Shown: positions 25,874 to 34,703 of the stretch, one piece after another | How positions within the stretch are numbered: the stretch's first letter is position 1 | Layout of the letters: each line of letters begins with the position of its first letter | Assembly (NCBI RefSeq): GCF_017873555.1 | Contig: NZ_JAGGKE010000003.1 | Coordinates: 1-64,000 of the forward strand | Source of the DNA: Halorubrum trapanicum | GTDB taxonomy: Archaea > Halobacteriota > Halobacteria > Halobacteriales > Haloferacaceae | Reading direction: 5' to 3' | Length of the DNA: 64,000 nucleotides | Program-made: the position numbers and the translations under genes | The notes under the pieces: model-generated | The model's input: only the letters and a program-made list of their open reading frames with translations | What the model was told of the DNA's origin: nothing | Database searches by the model: none

Positions 25874-28311
25874 GCGGCGACGAGGAGCTGGCCAAGGACC
25901 TCGGCCCGCTCGCGGCGCTCACGATCGGGATCGGGACGATGATCGGCGCGGGGATCTTCGTCCTGCCCGGCACCGCGGTCGCGCTCGCCGGGCCGCTCGC
26001 GGCGTTCACGTTCGTCCTCGGCGGCGTGATCGCCTTATTCACCGCGCTGTCGGCCTCCGAACTCGGCACCGCGATGCCGAAGTCCGGCGGGGCGTACTTC
26101 TACGTCAACCGCGCGCTCGGTCCCATGTTCGGCTCCGTCGCGGGGTGGGCGAACTGGCTCGGACTCGCCTTCGCGTCCGCTTTCTACATGTACGGTTTCG
26201 GCGAGTACGTCAACGCGCTCGTCGGACTCGGCCCGGTCGGTATCGGCTTCGTGACGCTCGAGGCGGCGCAGGTGATCGGACTCGCGGGCGCGCTGCTTTT
26301 CATCGCGGTCAACTACTTCGGCGCGAAGGAGACGGGTGGTCTCCAGATCGTCATCGTGATGTCGCTTCTGGGTATCCTCGCCGTCTTCACCGTCGTCGGC
26401 CTGCTGAACGCCAACATGGAGTCGCTGCGACCGCTCGCGCCGCCGGGGACGACGAGTCAGGTGCTCCCGGTCACGGGGATCATCTTCGTCTCGTACTTGG
26501 GATTCGTCCAGATCACCTCGGTCGCCGAGGAGATCAAGAATCCCGGGCGGAACCTCCCGCTCGCGGTCCTCGGCTCGGTCGTCATCGTCACGGTCGTGTA
26601 CGCGCTGTTCCTGCTGGTGCTGCTCGCGGCGGTGCCGAACGAGCTGGTCGCGAACAACGACACTGCGGTCGTCGACGCCGCCAGGATCCTGTTCGGCAAC
26701 TACGAGGTGTTCGGCTACTCGCTCGGCGCCGTCGGCGCCGGCATGCTCCTGATCGGCGGGCTGCTCGCGACCGCCTCCTCGGCGAACGCGTCGATCCTCT
26801 CCTCTTCACGGATCAACTTCGCGATGGGCCGCGAGAAGATCGTCACCCCGAAGCTCAACGAGATCCACGAGCGGTTCGGCACCCCGTACAAGTCGATCGC
26901 GCTCACCGGCGCGCTCATCCTCGTGTTCCTCGTCGCCGGGGGCGTCGAGTCGCTGTCGACGATGGGGTCCGTCCTCCACCTCATCGTCTACGGCCTGCTC
27001 AACATCGCGCTCATCGTGATGCGCGAGTCGGAGGTCGAGGGGTACGATCCCGACTTCGAGGTCCCCTTCTACCCGTTCGTTCCGGTCATCGGCGCGGTGT
27101 CGTCGTTCGCGCTGATCGTCTATATCCGACCGCAGATCATCGCGATCTCGGCCGGACTCGTCGGGTTCGCCGTGCTGTGGTACCTGCTGTACGCCCGCGG
27201 GAAGGTCGAGTCGCGCGGCGTGTTGGGGACGTGGATCCTCGACCGGTCCGACGAACTCCCCAAGCCCGCAGTGTCGGCCGCGACCTCGGTCCAGCCGAGC
27301 GGTGGCGACTACCGCGTGATGGTACCGCTCGCGAACCCCAAGACCGAGGAGCACCTGATCACGCTCGCGTCCGCCATCGCCAAGCAGCGGAACGGGACCG
27401 TCGTCGCGGTCAACATCGCGAACGTCCCCGACCAGACCTCGCTCGAGGCGGCCCGCGACCGCGGCGCCCACGAGGCGGCACACGACCTGTTGGACCGGGC
27501 CCGCGACGACGCCGAGACGTTCGGCGTCGACGTGGAGACGCACGTCGTCCTCTCGCACCGCGTGTTCGAGGAGGTGTTCGACGCCGCGCGCACCTACGGC
27601 GCCGACATGACCGTGATGGGCTGGGGCGAGGACTCCCACGGGGCGCCGGGGCGCGCCGAGTCCGCCGTCGACGAGCTGGCGTACTCGCTCCCCTCGGACT
27701 TCCTCGTGTTCCGCGACCGCGGCTTCGACCCCTCGCGGATCCTCGTGCCGACCGCGGGCGGTCCGGCATCGGACCTCTCGGGCGCCGTCGCGAAGATGCT
27801 CCAGGCCGAGTTCGACGGCGAGGTGACGCTGCTCCACGTCGCCGAGGACGACGAGGAGGCGGGGCGCGCGTTCCTCTCCGAGTGGGCCGACGCGCACGAC
27901 CTCTCGGACGCGACGCTGCGGATCGAGACCGGCGACGTCGAGACCAGCATCGAGCGCGCCGCCCGCGACGCGACGATGCTGATCATCGGCGCGACCCAGA
28001 AGGGGCTGCTCTCGCGGCTGGTCCGCGGCTCCCTCGTCTTGGACGTGCTCACCGACGTGGAGTGTTCCGTGCTGCTCGCCGAGCCGCGCAGCGACCGAGG
28101 GCTCCTCGACCGGCTGTTCGGGAGCGGCTCGCGGTCGAACGACGTCACCGACGCGACCGAGACGCCCGCCGAGACCGGCGTCGAGCCGGAGCCCTCGACA
28201 CCCGAAATCGACGAGGAGTCGGACGCGGGCGAAGGGTCGGATGCGAGTGAGAAGTCGGATGCGAGTGAGAAGTCGGATGCGAGTGAGGAGTCCGACGCGG
28301 GCGAGAAGTAG
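25870..28311 (+). CDS. APC-superfamily amino acid permease fused to two UspA domains
   Basis: The 813-residue protein has an N-terminal APC permease of about 12 helices (residues 10-455). It opens with the family [15 protein letters not shown] segment and the [22 protein letters not shown] loop, and [20 protein letters not shown] marks helix 8. Two cytoplasmic universal-stress-protein domains follow, from [19 protein letters not shown] (about 480) and from [20 protein letters not shown] (about 622); the second ends in the nucleotide-loop-like [17 protein letters not shown]. The last 50 residues are acidic 6-residue repeats. UspA domains probably sense ATP or cAMP and adjust transport; the substrate is likely an amino acid. 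A split version of the same module is at 35467-37654. Confidence 0.9.
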   Translation: MSGDEELAKDLGPLAALTIGIGTMIGAGIFVLPGTAVALAGPLAAFTFVLGGVIALFTALSASELGTAMPKSGGAYFYVNRALGPMFGSVAGWANWLGLAFASAFYMYGFGEYVNALVGLGPVGIGFVTLEAAQVIGLAGALLFIAVNYFGAKETGGLQIVIVMSLLGILAVFTVVGLLNANMESLRPLAPPGTTSQVLPVTGIIFVSYLGFVQITSVAEEIKNPGRNLPLAVLGSVVIVTVVYALFLLVLLAAVPNELVANNDTAVVDAARILFGNYEVFGYSLGAVGAGMLLIGGLLATASSANASILSSSRINFAMGREKIVTPKLNEIHERFGTPYKSIALTGALILVFLVAGGVESLSTMGSVLHLIVYGLLNIALIVMRESEVEGYDPDFEVPFYPFVPVIGAVSSFALIVYIRPQIIAISAGLVGFAVLWYLLYARGKVESRGVLGTWILDRSDELPKPAVSAATSVQPSGGDYRVMVPLANPKTEEHLITLASAIAKQRNGTVVAVNIANVPDQTSLEAARDRGAHEAAHDLLDRARDDAETFGVDVETHVVLSHRVFEEVFDAARTYGADMTVMGWGEDSHGAPGRAESAVDELAYSLPSDFLVFRDRGFDPSRILVPTAGGPASDLSGAVAKMLQAEFDGEVTLLHVAEDDEEAGRAFLSEWADAHDLSDATLRIETGDVETSIERAARDATMLIIGATQKGLLSRLVRGSLVLDVLTDVECSVLLAEPRSDRGLLDRLFGSGSRSNDVTDATETPAETGVEPEPSTPEIDEESDAGEGSDASEKSDASEKSDASEESDAGEK
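28219..28308 (+). repeat. Five 18-bp tandem units in the permease tail
   Basis: Units of the type TCGGATGCGAGTGAGAAG encode [24 protein letters not shown] and SDAGEK. The middle three are almost identical at DNA level, while the outer two use GC-rich codons, so the inner copies probably arose by recent slippage. Confidence 0.8.
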
Positions 28312-28376
28312 CGCGCGAACTGACGTCGTAGGTCTTTTCGGGGCCGTTGCGGGCGGAAGTCAGGGACCGACCCGCG

Positions 28377-28634
28377 TCACCCCCAGTGCCAGAAGTGGTT
28401 GCCGTCCTCTTCGACCGGCTCGGTGCGCTCCCGGAGGTCGGCGACGTCCTCGGCGGTCGGTTCGTGGTCGTCGGGCAGTTTCTCCATACAGTCGAAACAG
28501 AGGAAGAACTCCGAGCCGTCGGTGAGTTCGAGCGTGAGTCCCTGCGTCGACTCGAACGCGAAGTTCCACAGGTCGCCGATCCCGCCGGCGATCCGGACGG
28601 ACCGCTCGCAGACGTCGCACGCCTCGGAGGCCAT
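28377..28634 (-). CDS. Small zinc-finger-like haloarchaeal protein
   Basis: The 85-residue acidic protein has two CxxC pairs, CDVCERS near the N-terminus (residues 6-9) and CFDCMEK (about 46-49), which probably bind one zinc ion as a split ribbon. Between them are LWNFAFESTQGLTLELTDGSEFFLC strands; the C-terminus (LRERTEPVEEDGNHFWHWG) ends in a conserved-looking aromatic/His cluster. Similar small proteins of unknown function are common in haloarchaea. It converges with the permease gene (65-base gap), and its upstream side faces repeat copy B. Confidence 0.7.
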   Translation of the reverse strand: MASEACDVCERSVRIAGGIGDLWNFAFESTQGLTLELTDGSEFFLCFDCMEKLPDDHEPTAEDVADLRERTEPVEEDGNHFWHWG

Positions 28635-28740
28635 ATGTGCGTCTTACTGGGTCCGCGGGGTAAGGCGTGTCGCCTCGATACGTTTACGACAGGGTTGGTT
28701 TCGGCGGGGTGGTTCGATAGCTCGCCGTAGCGGACAGATC

Positions 28741-28998
28741 GGTGAACACCTCCAAAGCCCCAGCCGCGAGGCCGACGTACGCTCGCTGCGTTCCTCGGTC
28801 GGTCGCTGCCGCTCCCTCCCTGCGGTACTTGCGTCGCCGACGTCGGCCTCGCGGCTGCCCCTTTGAGTCCCGCCCCGCACGGCAACCGCAGCCTCACGCC
28901 TCCCCAGCCTCGTCGCTGGCGGCGCTGCCGCCAGCGACTCCCTCGCGCGTGCTGCTCGCGGCCGCCGCAGGCGGCCACTCGCAGGCACGCGCCACCGC
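28741..28998 (-). repeat. Structured repeat element, copy B
   Basis: Second copy of the family, read on the minus strand, starting 6 bases after the stop codon of the ABC ATPase gene. Hairpin I pairs GCGCGTGC with GCACGCGC (28945-28992) around an inner GGCCGCC/GGCGGCC stem that includes a G-T pair next to it. Hairpin II is a perfect 12-base palindrome arm pair with a 3-base loop (28912-28938). The GAGGCTGGGGAGG box is at 28899-28911. The main hairpin has arms at 28761-28779 and 28839-28857 (18 of 19 pairs) and a 59-base loop; CAAAG/CTTTG can pair outside it. The loop orientation matches copy C. No transposase or confident ORF; a spurious frame on the plus strand starts MNTSKAPAARP. Confidence 0.85.
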
Positions 28999-29004
28999 GG
29001 ATGG

Positions 29005-30219
29005 TTACTGCTTTTCGACCTCGATCACGTGCGCGTCTGCTGGGTCGAACCCGACTGTTACCGCGCCGTCGAGGGGGTCGACCGCGCGGACGAGCAGTTC
29101 GCGGTCGCCCCAGTCGAGCGTGACGCGCGTCGTCTCGCCGAGGAACTCCGCGCTGGCGACGGTCGCCCGGAGAGTGTTCTCCCCCGCGGGGACGGCGGTC
29201 TCGTCGGCCACCTCGTCCGCGCTCGCGACGCGGAGGTGTTCCGGCCGGACGCAGAAGTCGATCCGGTCGCCGACATCGGGGGAGCGCGTCGCGGTCGCGT
29301 CTTGCCCCTCCTCGTCGCTCCCGACCGCGACGCGGAGCGTCTCGTCGCCGCCGTCGACGTCGACCGCGAGTTCCCCGTCGGCGGTCGCGTCGACGACCCG
29401 ACCCGCGAAGGTGTTGTTGTCGCCGACGAATTTGGCGACGAACCGCGTGGCGGGTTCGCGGTAGACGGTCCGCGGGGGAGCCACCTGCTCGGGGGTCCCG
29501 TCGTTCATCACAGCGACGCGGTCCGAGACGGCGAGCGCCTCCTCCTGATCGTGGGTGACGTATATCGTCGTGATCCCCAGCTCCGACTGGATCCGCTTCA
29601 CCTGCGCGCGGAGCCGCTCGCGGAGCCGCGCGTCGAGCGCGCTCATCGGCTCGTCGAGGAGGAGCACGTCGGGACCGGGCGCGAGCGCCCGCGCCATCGC
29701 GATCCGCTGCTGTTGCCCGCCGGAGAGGCTCTCCGGGTCGCGGTCGGCCGCGTCGGGGAGGTCGACCAGTTCGAGCAGTTCAGCGACGCGCTCGTCGCGC
29801 GTCGTCCCTTCGGGCGGGTCGGCGAAGTTCAGCCCGTACGCGACGTTCTCGCCGACGGTCATGTGCGGGAACAGCGCGTAGCTCTGGAACACGACGCCCA
29901 CGTCGCGGTCCTCGGGGGGAACGCCCGCGACCGACTCGCCGCCGAACCTGACCGCCCCGGTGGTCGGCTCCTCGAACCCCGCGATCAGCCGGAGCGTCGT
30001 CGTCTTCCCGCAGCCGGAGGGACCGACGAGCGTGAAGAACTCCCCCTCGCGCACCCGGAGGCTCACGTCGTCGACCGCGGCCGTCTCCCCGTAGCGCTTC
30101 GTCACGCCGTCGAGTTCGACCGCGACGGGGGCGTCGGTCCCGTCGCCGCCGCCCTCCGCGTCGCCGCGGTCGTCGCCGTCGACTCCGCCGCCCGCCGGCT
30201 CAGAGTCCACGGTGCTCAC
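29005..30219 (-). CDS. thiQ: ABC transporter ATP-binding protein (thiamine/iron/polyamine type)
   Basis: The 404-residue ATPase energises the importer encoded by the two genes upstream. After an acidic, low-complexity N-terminus of about 30 residues come the Walker A GPSGCGKTT (about 66-74), the Q-loop VVFQSYALFP, the signature LSGGQQQRIAMARAL, Walker B DVLLLDEPMSALD and the switch His in YVTHDQEEA. The C-terminal 150 residues form a TOBE-type regulatory domain (NNTFAGRVVDA to the end), as in the CysA/PotA/FbpC group. Its start overlaps the end of the permease gene by 20 bases. Thiamine is proposed as the substrate because of the binding protein; iron or another small ligand remains possible. 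Confidence 0.85.
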   Translation of the reverse strand: MSTVDSEPAGGGVDGDDRGDAEGGGDGTDAPVAVELDGVTKRYGETAAVDDVSLRVREGEFFTLVGPSGCGKTTTLRLIAGFEEPTTGAVRFGGESVAGVPPEDRDVGVVFQSYALFPHMTVGENVAYGLNFADPPEGTTRDERVAELLELVDLPDAADRDPESLSGGQQQRIAMARALAPGPDVLLLDEPMSALDARLRERLRAQVKRIQSELGITTIYVTHDQEEALAVSDRVAVMNDGTPEQVAPPRTVYREPATRFVAKFVGDNNTFAGRVVDATADGELAVDVDGGDETLRVAVGSDEEGQDATATRSPDVGDRIDFCVRPEHLRVASADEVADETAVPAGENTLRATVASAEFLGETTRVTLDWGDRELLVRAVDPLDGAVTVGFDPADAHVIEVEKQ

Positions 30220-32008
30220 CTCCGAGCCGCTCGATGACGACGAAGCTGAGACCGGTGACGACGAGGAGGACGACGCCCATGGCGGTCGCCGGTCCGAGCC
30301 GCCGCCCGATGAACCGTTCGATCGCGACGGGCATCGTGTACGCGTCGGCGCCGGTCGCCAACACGACCGTCGAGGTGAACTCGCCGATCGAGACCGCGAA
30401 CGCGAACGCCGCGCCCGCGACGACCGCGGGCCAGACGAGGGGCAGCTCCACGTCGCGGATCACCCGCGCCCGCGACGCGCCCAGCGCCCGCGCCGACTCG
30501 ACGAGCGAGCGGTCCAGTCCGGAGAGTCCGGGCGAGACGGTGCGCACGACGAACGGGTAGCCCGCGACCGCGTGCGCGACGACGATCGCGACCGCCCCGC
30601 TCGCGGCGATCCGCCACCCCGCGATCTCGACGCCGAAGACGAGTCCCCGGAGGAGACCGAGTCCGACGATTATCCCGGACACCGCCAGCGGGGCCATCGC
30701 GGCCGCGTCGACCAGCGTCCGCCCGCGGTACCGTCGCGTGGTCAGGACCGCGACGACGACGCCCATCGGGAGCGCGAGCAGCGTCGCGGCCGTCGCGAAC
30801 GCCAGCGAGTTGCGGATGGCGGGCCACGGCCGCACCTGAAACGCCGCCCCCGTCTGCTGGCGGTCGATCAGGAACCGGTAGTGGTCAAGCGTGAGCGCGC
30901 CGTCACCGCCCGTGACGCTCGCGAGGACCATCGACGCGATCGGCGCGAGGAAGACGACTCCGGCGACGACGACGTAGGCGACCAGCCCCGCCCGCGGCAG
31001 CAGTTCGCGGAGCGTCGGGGCGGACGGGACCAGCGAGCGTCGCGGCAGGGGACGCGCCCCGCGGGTGCTCGTCGCGTTCCGGGCCTCGTACCGGAGGTAC
31101 GCGAGCAGCACCCCGAGCGAGATCGCCAGTTCGACGACCGCCAGCGCGGCGGCCTCGGCGTAGCTCAGGTCGCGCACGAGCCGGTAGACGAACACCTCGA
31201 TCGTCGCCAGCTGGAACCCGCCGAGCGCGAGGACGATGGGGAAGGTCCCGAAGGTGAACACGAAGGTGAGCGCCGCGCCCGTCAGCACGGCGGGGTACAC
31301 CTGCGGCGCGACCACGTCGACGAACGCCCGGACCGGCCCGGCACCGAGGCTCCGAGCGGTCTCGACCGCGCTCGCATCCACCGACTCCCAGGCCGCGGTC
31401 GTCACGCGCGCCACGAGGGGCGCGTTGTAGAACGCGTGGGCGATCACCACCGCTTCGAGGGTGAACATGAGATCGACCAGGGGCAGGCCGATTCCCGTCA
31501 GCGCGGCGTTCAGCGTGCCGTTCTCGCCGAACGTGGCGACGAACCCGACCGCGACCATGATCGACGGGAGGACGAACGGGACGATTGTGAGCGAGCGCAG
31601 CGTCTTCCGGCCGGGGAACTCGAAGCGTGCGAGCAGGTAGGCGGCCGGGAGGCCGAGCGCGACGCTCGCAACCGTCGAGAGGACCGCCTGATACGCGGTG
31701 AACCCGACGATCCCCAGCCGGCGGTCCGGCGAGAGGAGCGCCCGCGCGACCGCGATCGGGGAGTCGCCGGCGAACAGCCGGGCAATCTCGCCGAAGTAGA
31801 AGGGATCGGTGAGGAGCTCGGCGAAGACACCGAGGGTAACCGCGCCGTCGACGACGACCGCCTCCACCAGGACGGTCGCGGTCGGGTAGTAGAAGGCGAC
31901 GACGAGCGCGGCGCTGGTGAGGACCGCGAGCGCGGTCAGCGCGCGGGACTCGACGCCCTCGCGGAGGCGGCTCACCCGACCCGCGCGATCGCCGTCGGCT
32001 TCCGTCAC
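30200..32008 (-). CDS. thiP: ABC transporter permease, two fused membrane domains (ThiP/FbpB-like)
   Basis: This 602-residue membrane protein contains two copies of the binding-protein-dependent permease domain in one chain, as in ThiP and FbpB, giving about 12 helices. Each half has the EAA-type cytoplasmic loop that docks on the ATPase: ETARSLGAGPVRAFVDVVAP (about 218-237) and ESARALGASRARVIRDVELP (about 515-534). It lies between the binding protein and ATPase genes, 28 bases after the former and overlapping the latter, in one operon. The fused form means one permease chain and two ATPases would make the transporter. Confidence 0.88.
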   Translation of the reverse strand: MTEADGDRAGRVSRLREGVESRALTALAVLTSAALVVAFYYPTATVLVEAVVVDGAVTLGVFAELLTDPFYFGEIARLFAGDSPIAVARALLSPDRRLGIVGFTAYQAVLSTVASVALGLPAAYLLARFEFPGRKTLRSLTIVPFVLPSIMVAVGFVATFGENGTLNAALTGIGLPLVDLMFTLEAVVIAHAFYNAPLVARVTTAAWESVDASAVETARSLGAGPVRAFVDVVAPQVYPAVLTGAALTFVFTFGTFPIVLALGGFQLATIEVFVYRLVRDLSYAEAAALAVVELAISLGVLLAYLRYEARNATSTRGARPLPRRSLVPSAPTLRELLPRAGLVAYVVVAGVVFLAPIASMVLASVTGGDGALTLDHYRFLIDRQQTGAAFQVRPWPAIRNSLAFATAATLLALPMGVVVAVLTTRRYRGRTLVDAAAMAPLAVSGIIVGLGLLRGLVFGVEIAGWRIAASGAVAIVVAHAVAGYPFVVRTVSPGLSGLDRSLVESARALGASRARVIRDVELPLVWPAVVAGAAFAFAVSIGEFTSTVVLATGADAYTMPVAIERFIGRRLGPATAMGVVLLVVTGLSFVVIERLGGEHRGL

Positions 32009-32036
32009 GTGCTCTCCCCCTCGTCGCGCACGCGGC

Positions 32037-33281
32037 TTAGTTCCCGGCGAACTGCCGCTCCCAGGCCTCGACCCACGCGTCGACGGAGCCTTGGAGCTCG
32101 TCGTAGGTGAACGTCACCGGGTCGGCCGGCTCCTGTGCCAGCTCGGCGTAGTCGCTCGGCAGCTCGGCCCCCTCGGTCGCCGGGAACGCGACGTTGCGCT
32201 GGGCGATCTCCCCCTGAACGTCCGGCTCCAGCATGAACGACATGAACCGCCGGGCGAGGTCCGGCTCGTCGGCGTCGGCGAAGACGGCCATCCCCTCGGG
32301 GTTCGCGTACGCCTGGTCGTTCAGGAAGCGGATCTGGTGTTTCTCGAGGTCCTGGCCCTCCATGTCCGCGAACACCTGGTCGGTGGAGTAGGAGACGACC
32401 ATCGGCGCCTCCCCCTCGCTCCAGGCCGCGTACGCGTCGTCCCACGTCCCCAGCACGCGCACGTCGTTCTCCTGGAGGTCGGCCCAGTAGTCGAGGTAGT
32501 CGTAGTCGGGGTCGCCGTCCTCGCCCGAAACGGTCTCGCCGTCGCCGTCGCTCGCGACCCCGCCGTCGCCGAAGCGGCTGATCGTGTGGAGGAGGAACGC
32601 GCGACCCGTCGCGGAGCCGCCGGGGTTCTGCGCGATGAGCGCGCCCGCGTGCTCGTCGTCGAGCAGGCCGTCGAACGTCTCCGGGGCCTCCATCGTCGTC
32701 CCGTCGTACACGAGGCTCACGTAGCCGGTGTCGAACGGGACTGCCCGGTCGAACGGGTCGAACTGGAGTCCCTCCCTGACCGCGCCGCTCCCCTCGATTT
32801 CGCCCGCCTCGGCGAAGAGGTCGTCGTCGAGTTCCTCGTCGACGCGCACGAGGTCCTCCGTCGTGAGTCCGACGTAGAGGTCGGCGTCGACGCCCGCGCC
32901 CGAGGCGGCGCGCTCGACGTAGTAGTTCACCTCGTTGTCGGGCGTCGCCCACTCCAGTTCGGCGTCGTACCGGCTCTCGAACTCCTCTTTGAGCCACTCG
33001 CCGGGACTCACGGAGGGCGCGTCGATGAAGTTGGTGTAGGTCGCCACCGTCAGCGTCGGGGTCTCGTCGTCGCCATCGTCTCCGTCGCTGCCGTCGGCGT
33101 CGTCGCCGTCGCCCGTCTCGTTCCCGGTGCCGTCTCCGCCGTCGCCTCCGTCGTCGACCCGCTCGGCGCTACAGCCGGCGAGCGCGGCGGCCCCCGCCGC
33201 CCCGGCCGCCGTGAGGAACCGCCGTCGGGTGTGTGGCCGGGCGCGTCGCCGCCGCGTCTCGCTCTCGTCGGTGGTCATCAC
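32037..33281 (-). CDS. thiB: Tat-exported substrate-binding lipoprotein (thiamine-type)
   Basis: The 414-residue precursor has a Tat motif (HTRRRFLTAAG) and lipobox LAGC with Cys37, then an acidic Asp/Gly linker, so the mature protein is tethered to the outer face of the membrane. The body resembles TbpA/ThiB: LTVATYTNFIDAP, ADLYVGLTTEDLVRV, a PFDTGYVSLVYDG segment typical of thiamine-binding proteins, WDDAYAAWSEGEAPMVVSYSTDQVF, and EPDLARRFMSFMLEPDVQG. The ligand assignment rests on this resemblance only. No TPP riboswitch is recognised upstream; CTTATGTAA at about 33302-33310 (minus strand) is a likely TATA box. Second ATG 33278 is an alternative start. Confidence 0.83.
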   Translation of the reverse strand: MMTTDESETRRRRARPHTRRRFLTAAGAAGAAALAGCSAERVDDGGDGGDGTGNETGDGDDADGSDGDDGDDETPTLTVATYTNFIDAPSVSPGEWLKEEFESRYDAELEWATPDNEVNYYVERAASGAGVDADLYVGLTTEDLVRVDEELDDDLFAEAGEIEGSGAVREGLQFDPFDRAVPFDTGYVSLVYDGTTMEAPETFDGLLDDEHAGALIAQNPGGSATGRAFLLHTISRFGDGGVASDGDGETVSGEDGDPDYDYLDYWADLQENDVRVLGTWDDAYAAWSEGEAPMVVSYSTDQVFADMEGQDLEKHQIRFLNDQAYANPEGMAVFADADEPDLARRFMSFMLEPDVQGEIAQRNVAFPATEGAELPSDYAELAQEPADPVTFTYDELQGSVDAWVEAWERQFAGN

Positions 33282-33437
33282 TCGGTTGTTGTACTCGGTG
33301 GTTACATAAGGGATCCGTCCGCGGTCTCGGCTCCGTCCCCGAGTTCGGCACGGTCATGTCTCGAAATTGTCGTCTCGGCCGCCAGATACTCCCGATTTCG
33401 GCGACATCTCTTTACTTCGGGACGGCCACCGTCGCCT

Positions 33438-34256
33438 ATGGAGAAGAATCACGGAGGGCGGTCGACGCGGACCACGCGGCGGCGACTGCTCGCCGGCGGC
33501 GCGGCGCTCGGAGCCGTCGGTCTCGCCGGCTGTCTCGGCGGTCGCGACGGCCCGGTGCCGGAACCCGACGTGACGAGCGACCGGATCGACGACTGGCGGC
33601 GGATCGATGAGTCAGAGAGCACGGTGTTCGAGGGGTCGTACGGTCCCGTCACCGTTCGGGCGCTCGAACGCACCCGGATCTTCGAGTACGCGCCCGTCGC
33701 GGACGCGCTCGCCGAGACGGTCGACGCGTCGGGGTCGCCGGTTGTCTTCTTCGCGACCCGGATCGACCTCCGGCCCGCGCTGGATCAGCTCCCGGCCGGC
33801 GTCGGCCGAGAGCGGGTGATGGGCGAGGTGGAGTCGGCGGCGACCGACGCCTTCCGCGCGCAGCTTCAGAACGCCGGCATCGAGAACGTCGAGGTCGCCG
33901 AGGAGGGGACCACCACGGTCCGGTCCGGCCACACCGCGACCACGTGGCGACTGACCGGCGAGTACGCGCTCGACGGCGGGATCCCGCTCCCGACCGGGTC
34001 GACGGCGGACGTGGGACAGACCATCGACATCGAGGCGCGACTCGGCGTCTGGCACGACGGGACCGACGTGCTCGTCGCCGGCGGCGCGTACCCGACCGAC
34101 CCGCTCATCGAGGTCTTCGACGAGGCGCTTCCCGACTCGGTCGACGCCGAGACCACCGTGACGGAGCTCGCCGACGCGGAGACCGCCGAGGCGCTCGCGA
34201 CCGACCCCGCCGCCTACGACGAGGACGTCTCGCAGCTGCTCATTTCCGTGGAGTGA
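33438..34256 (+). CDS. Tat lipoprotein of the DUF6517-like haloarchaeal family
   Basis: The 272-residue protein has a Tat signal (TTRRRLLAGGAALG) and lipobox LAGC with Cys32, so it is exported folded and lipid-anchored. The mature part is a single all-beta/alpha domain with no cysteine or known catalytic motif. It contains a YGPVTVRALERTRIFEYAPVADAL stretch, VVFFATRID, an alternating GHTATTWRLTGEYAL strand and a C-terminal ADVLVAGGAYP region. The layout recalls DUF6517, a family of unknown function (from memory, not searched). It is divergent from the binding-protein gene; repeat copy C begins 58 bases after its stop. The open frame extending upstream to 31917 is a shadow of the ABC genes. 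Confidence 0.75.
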   Translation: MEKNHGGRSTRTTRRRLLAGGAALGAVGLAGCLGGRDGPVPEPDVTSDRIDDWRRIDESESTVFEGSYGPVTVRALERTRIFEYAPVADALAETVDASGSPVVFFATRIDLRPALDQLPAGVGRERVMGEVESAATDAFRAQLQNAGIENVEVAEEGTTTVRSGHTATTWRLTGEYALDGGIPLPTGSTADVGQTIDIEARLGVWHDGTDVLVAGGAYPTDPLIEVFDEALPDSVDAETTVTELADAETAEALATDPAAYDEDVSQLLISVE

Positions 34257-34314
34257 GGGAGTCGGGGTTCCGGAATCTTCGGCTTCGTTGAAATTCTCTC
34301 TTCACAAACGCAAT

Positions 34315-34586
34315 GCGGTGGCGCGTGCCTGCGAGCGGCCGCCACCGGCGGCCGCGAGACAGCACGCGCGAGGGAGTCGGGCGGCCGGAGCGAAGCGGAG
34401 GCCGGCCGACGAGGCTGGGGAGGCGTGAGGTGCCGCGCGGTCGCGGTCGGGTGGGACTCAAAGGGGCAGCCGGGAGGCCACGGTAGGCGACGTAAGCACC
34501 GCAGCGAAGGAGCGTTAGCGACTGAGCGAGGAGCGCAACGAGCGTACCGTGGCCTCCCGGCTGGGGCTTTGGCGGTGTTCACCGCC
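34315..34586 (+). repeat. Structured repeat element, copy C
   Basis: Third copy, on the plus strand behind a plus-strand gene. Hairpin I: GCGCGTGC (34321-34328) with GCACGCGC (34362-34369), enclosing GCGGCCGCC/GGCGGCCGC (34335-34355). Hairpin II: 34376-34386 with 34400-34410, 10 of 11 pairs. Box GAGGCTGGGGAGG at 34411-34423. Main hairpin: left arm CAGCCGGGAGGCCACGGTA (34467-34485), 59-base loop, right arm (34545-34563) fully complementary. Outer CAAAG (34459-34463) pairs with CTTTG (34567-34571). A final hairpin GGCGGTG-TT-CACCGCC closes the element (34571-34586). The minus-strand frame MNTAKAPAGRP is probably spurious. Confidence 0.85.
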
Positions 34587-34703
34587 GACCTACAGCTGAT
34601 TGTTTATAAGTAAGTGACTGCGCCTTCGGAGGCGTTCTCCGCTCAGCCCCCTATTTCATCTCGAACCGACCCGTTTAATCGCCGGCCGCGACTGTGTCTC
34701 GGT
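34587..34703 (+). promoter_or_regulatory. hisA promoter region
   Basis: Two TATA-like elements are visible: TTGTTTATAAG at about 34600-34610, directly behind repeat copy C, and CGTTTAATCG at about 34670-34679. The second lies about 29 bases before the hisA ATG and fits a leaderless start; the first would give a leader of roughly 65 bases. Confidence 0.55.

Noticed and set aside
28742-29464. Protein-like frames inside repeat copies (MNTSKAPAARP and MNTAKAPAGRP types)
   Set aside because: They cover the palindromes and run into other genes antisense. Their similarity follows from the repeat itself; no start signal or domain is seen.
31917-33437. N-terminal extension of the frame ending at 34256 (779 residues in total)
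   Set aside because: The first two thirds are antisense to the ABC permease and binding-protein genes. The real start is ATG 33438, where a Tat signal and lipobox begin.
33282-33437. Possible TPP riboswitch before the thiamine-type transporter
   Set aside because: The gap is short, and no thi-box-like conserved motifs were found on either strand; a simple TATA element explains expression.
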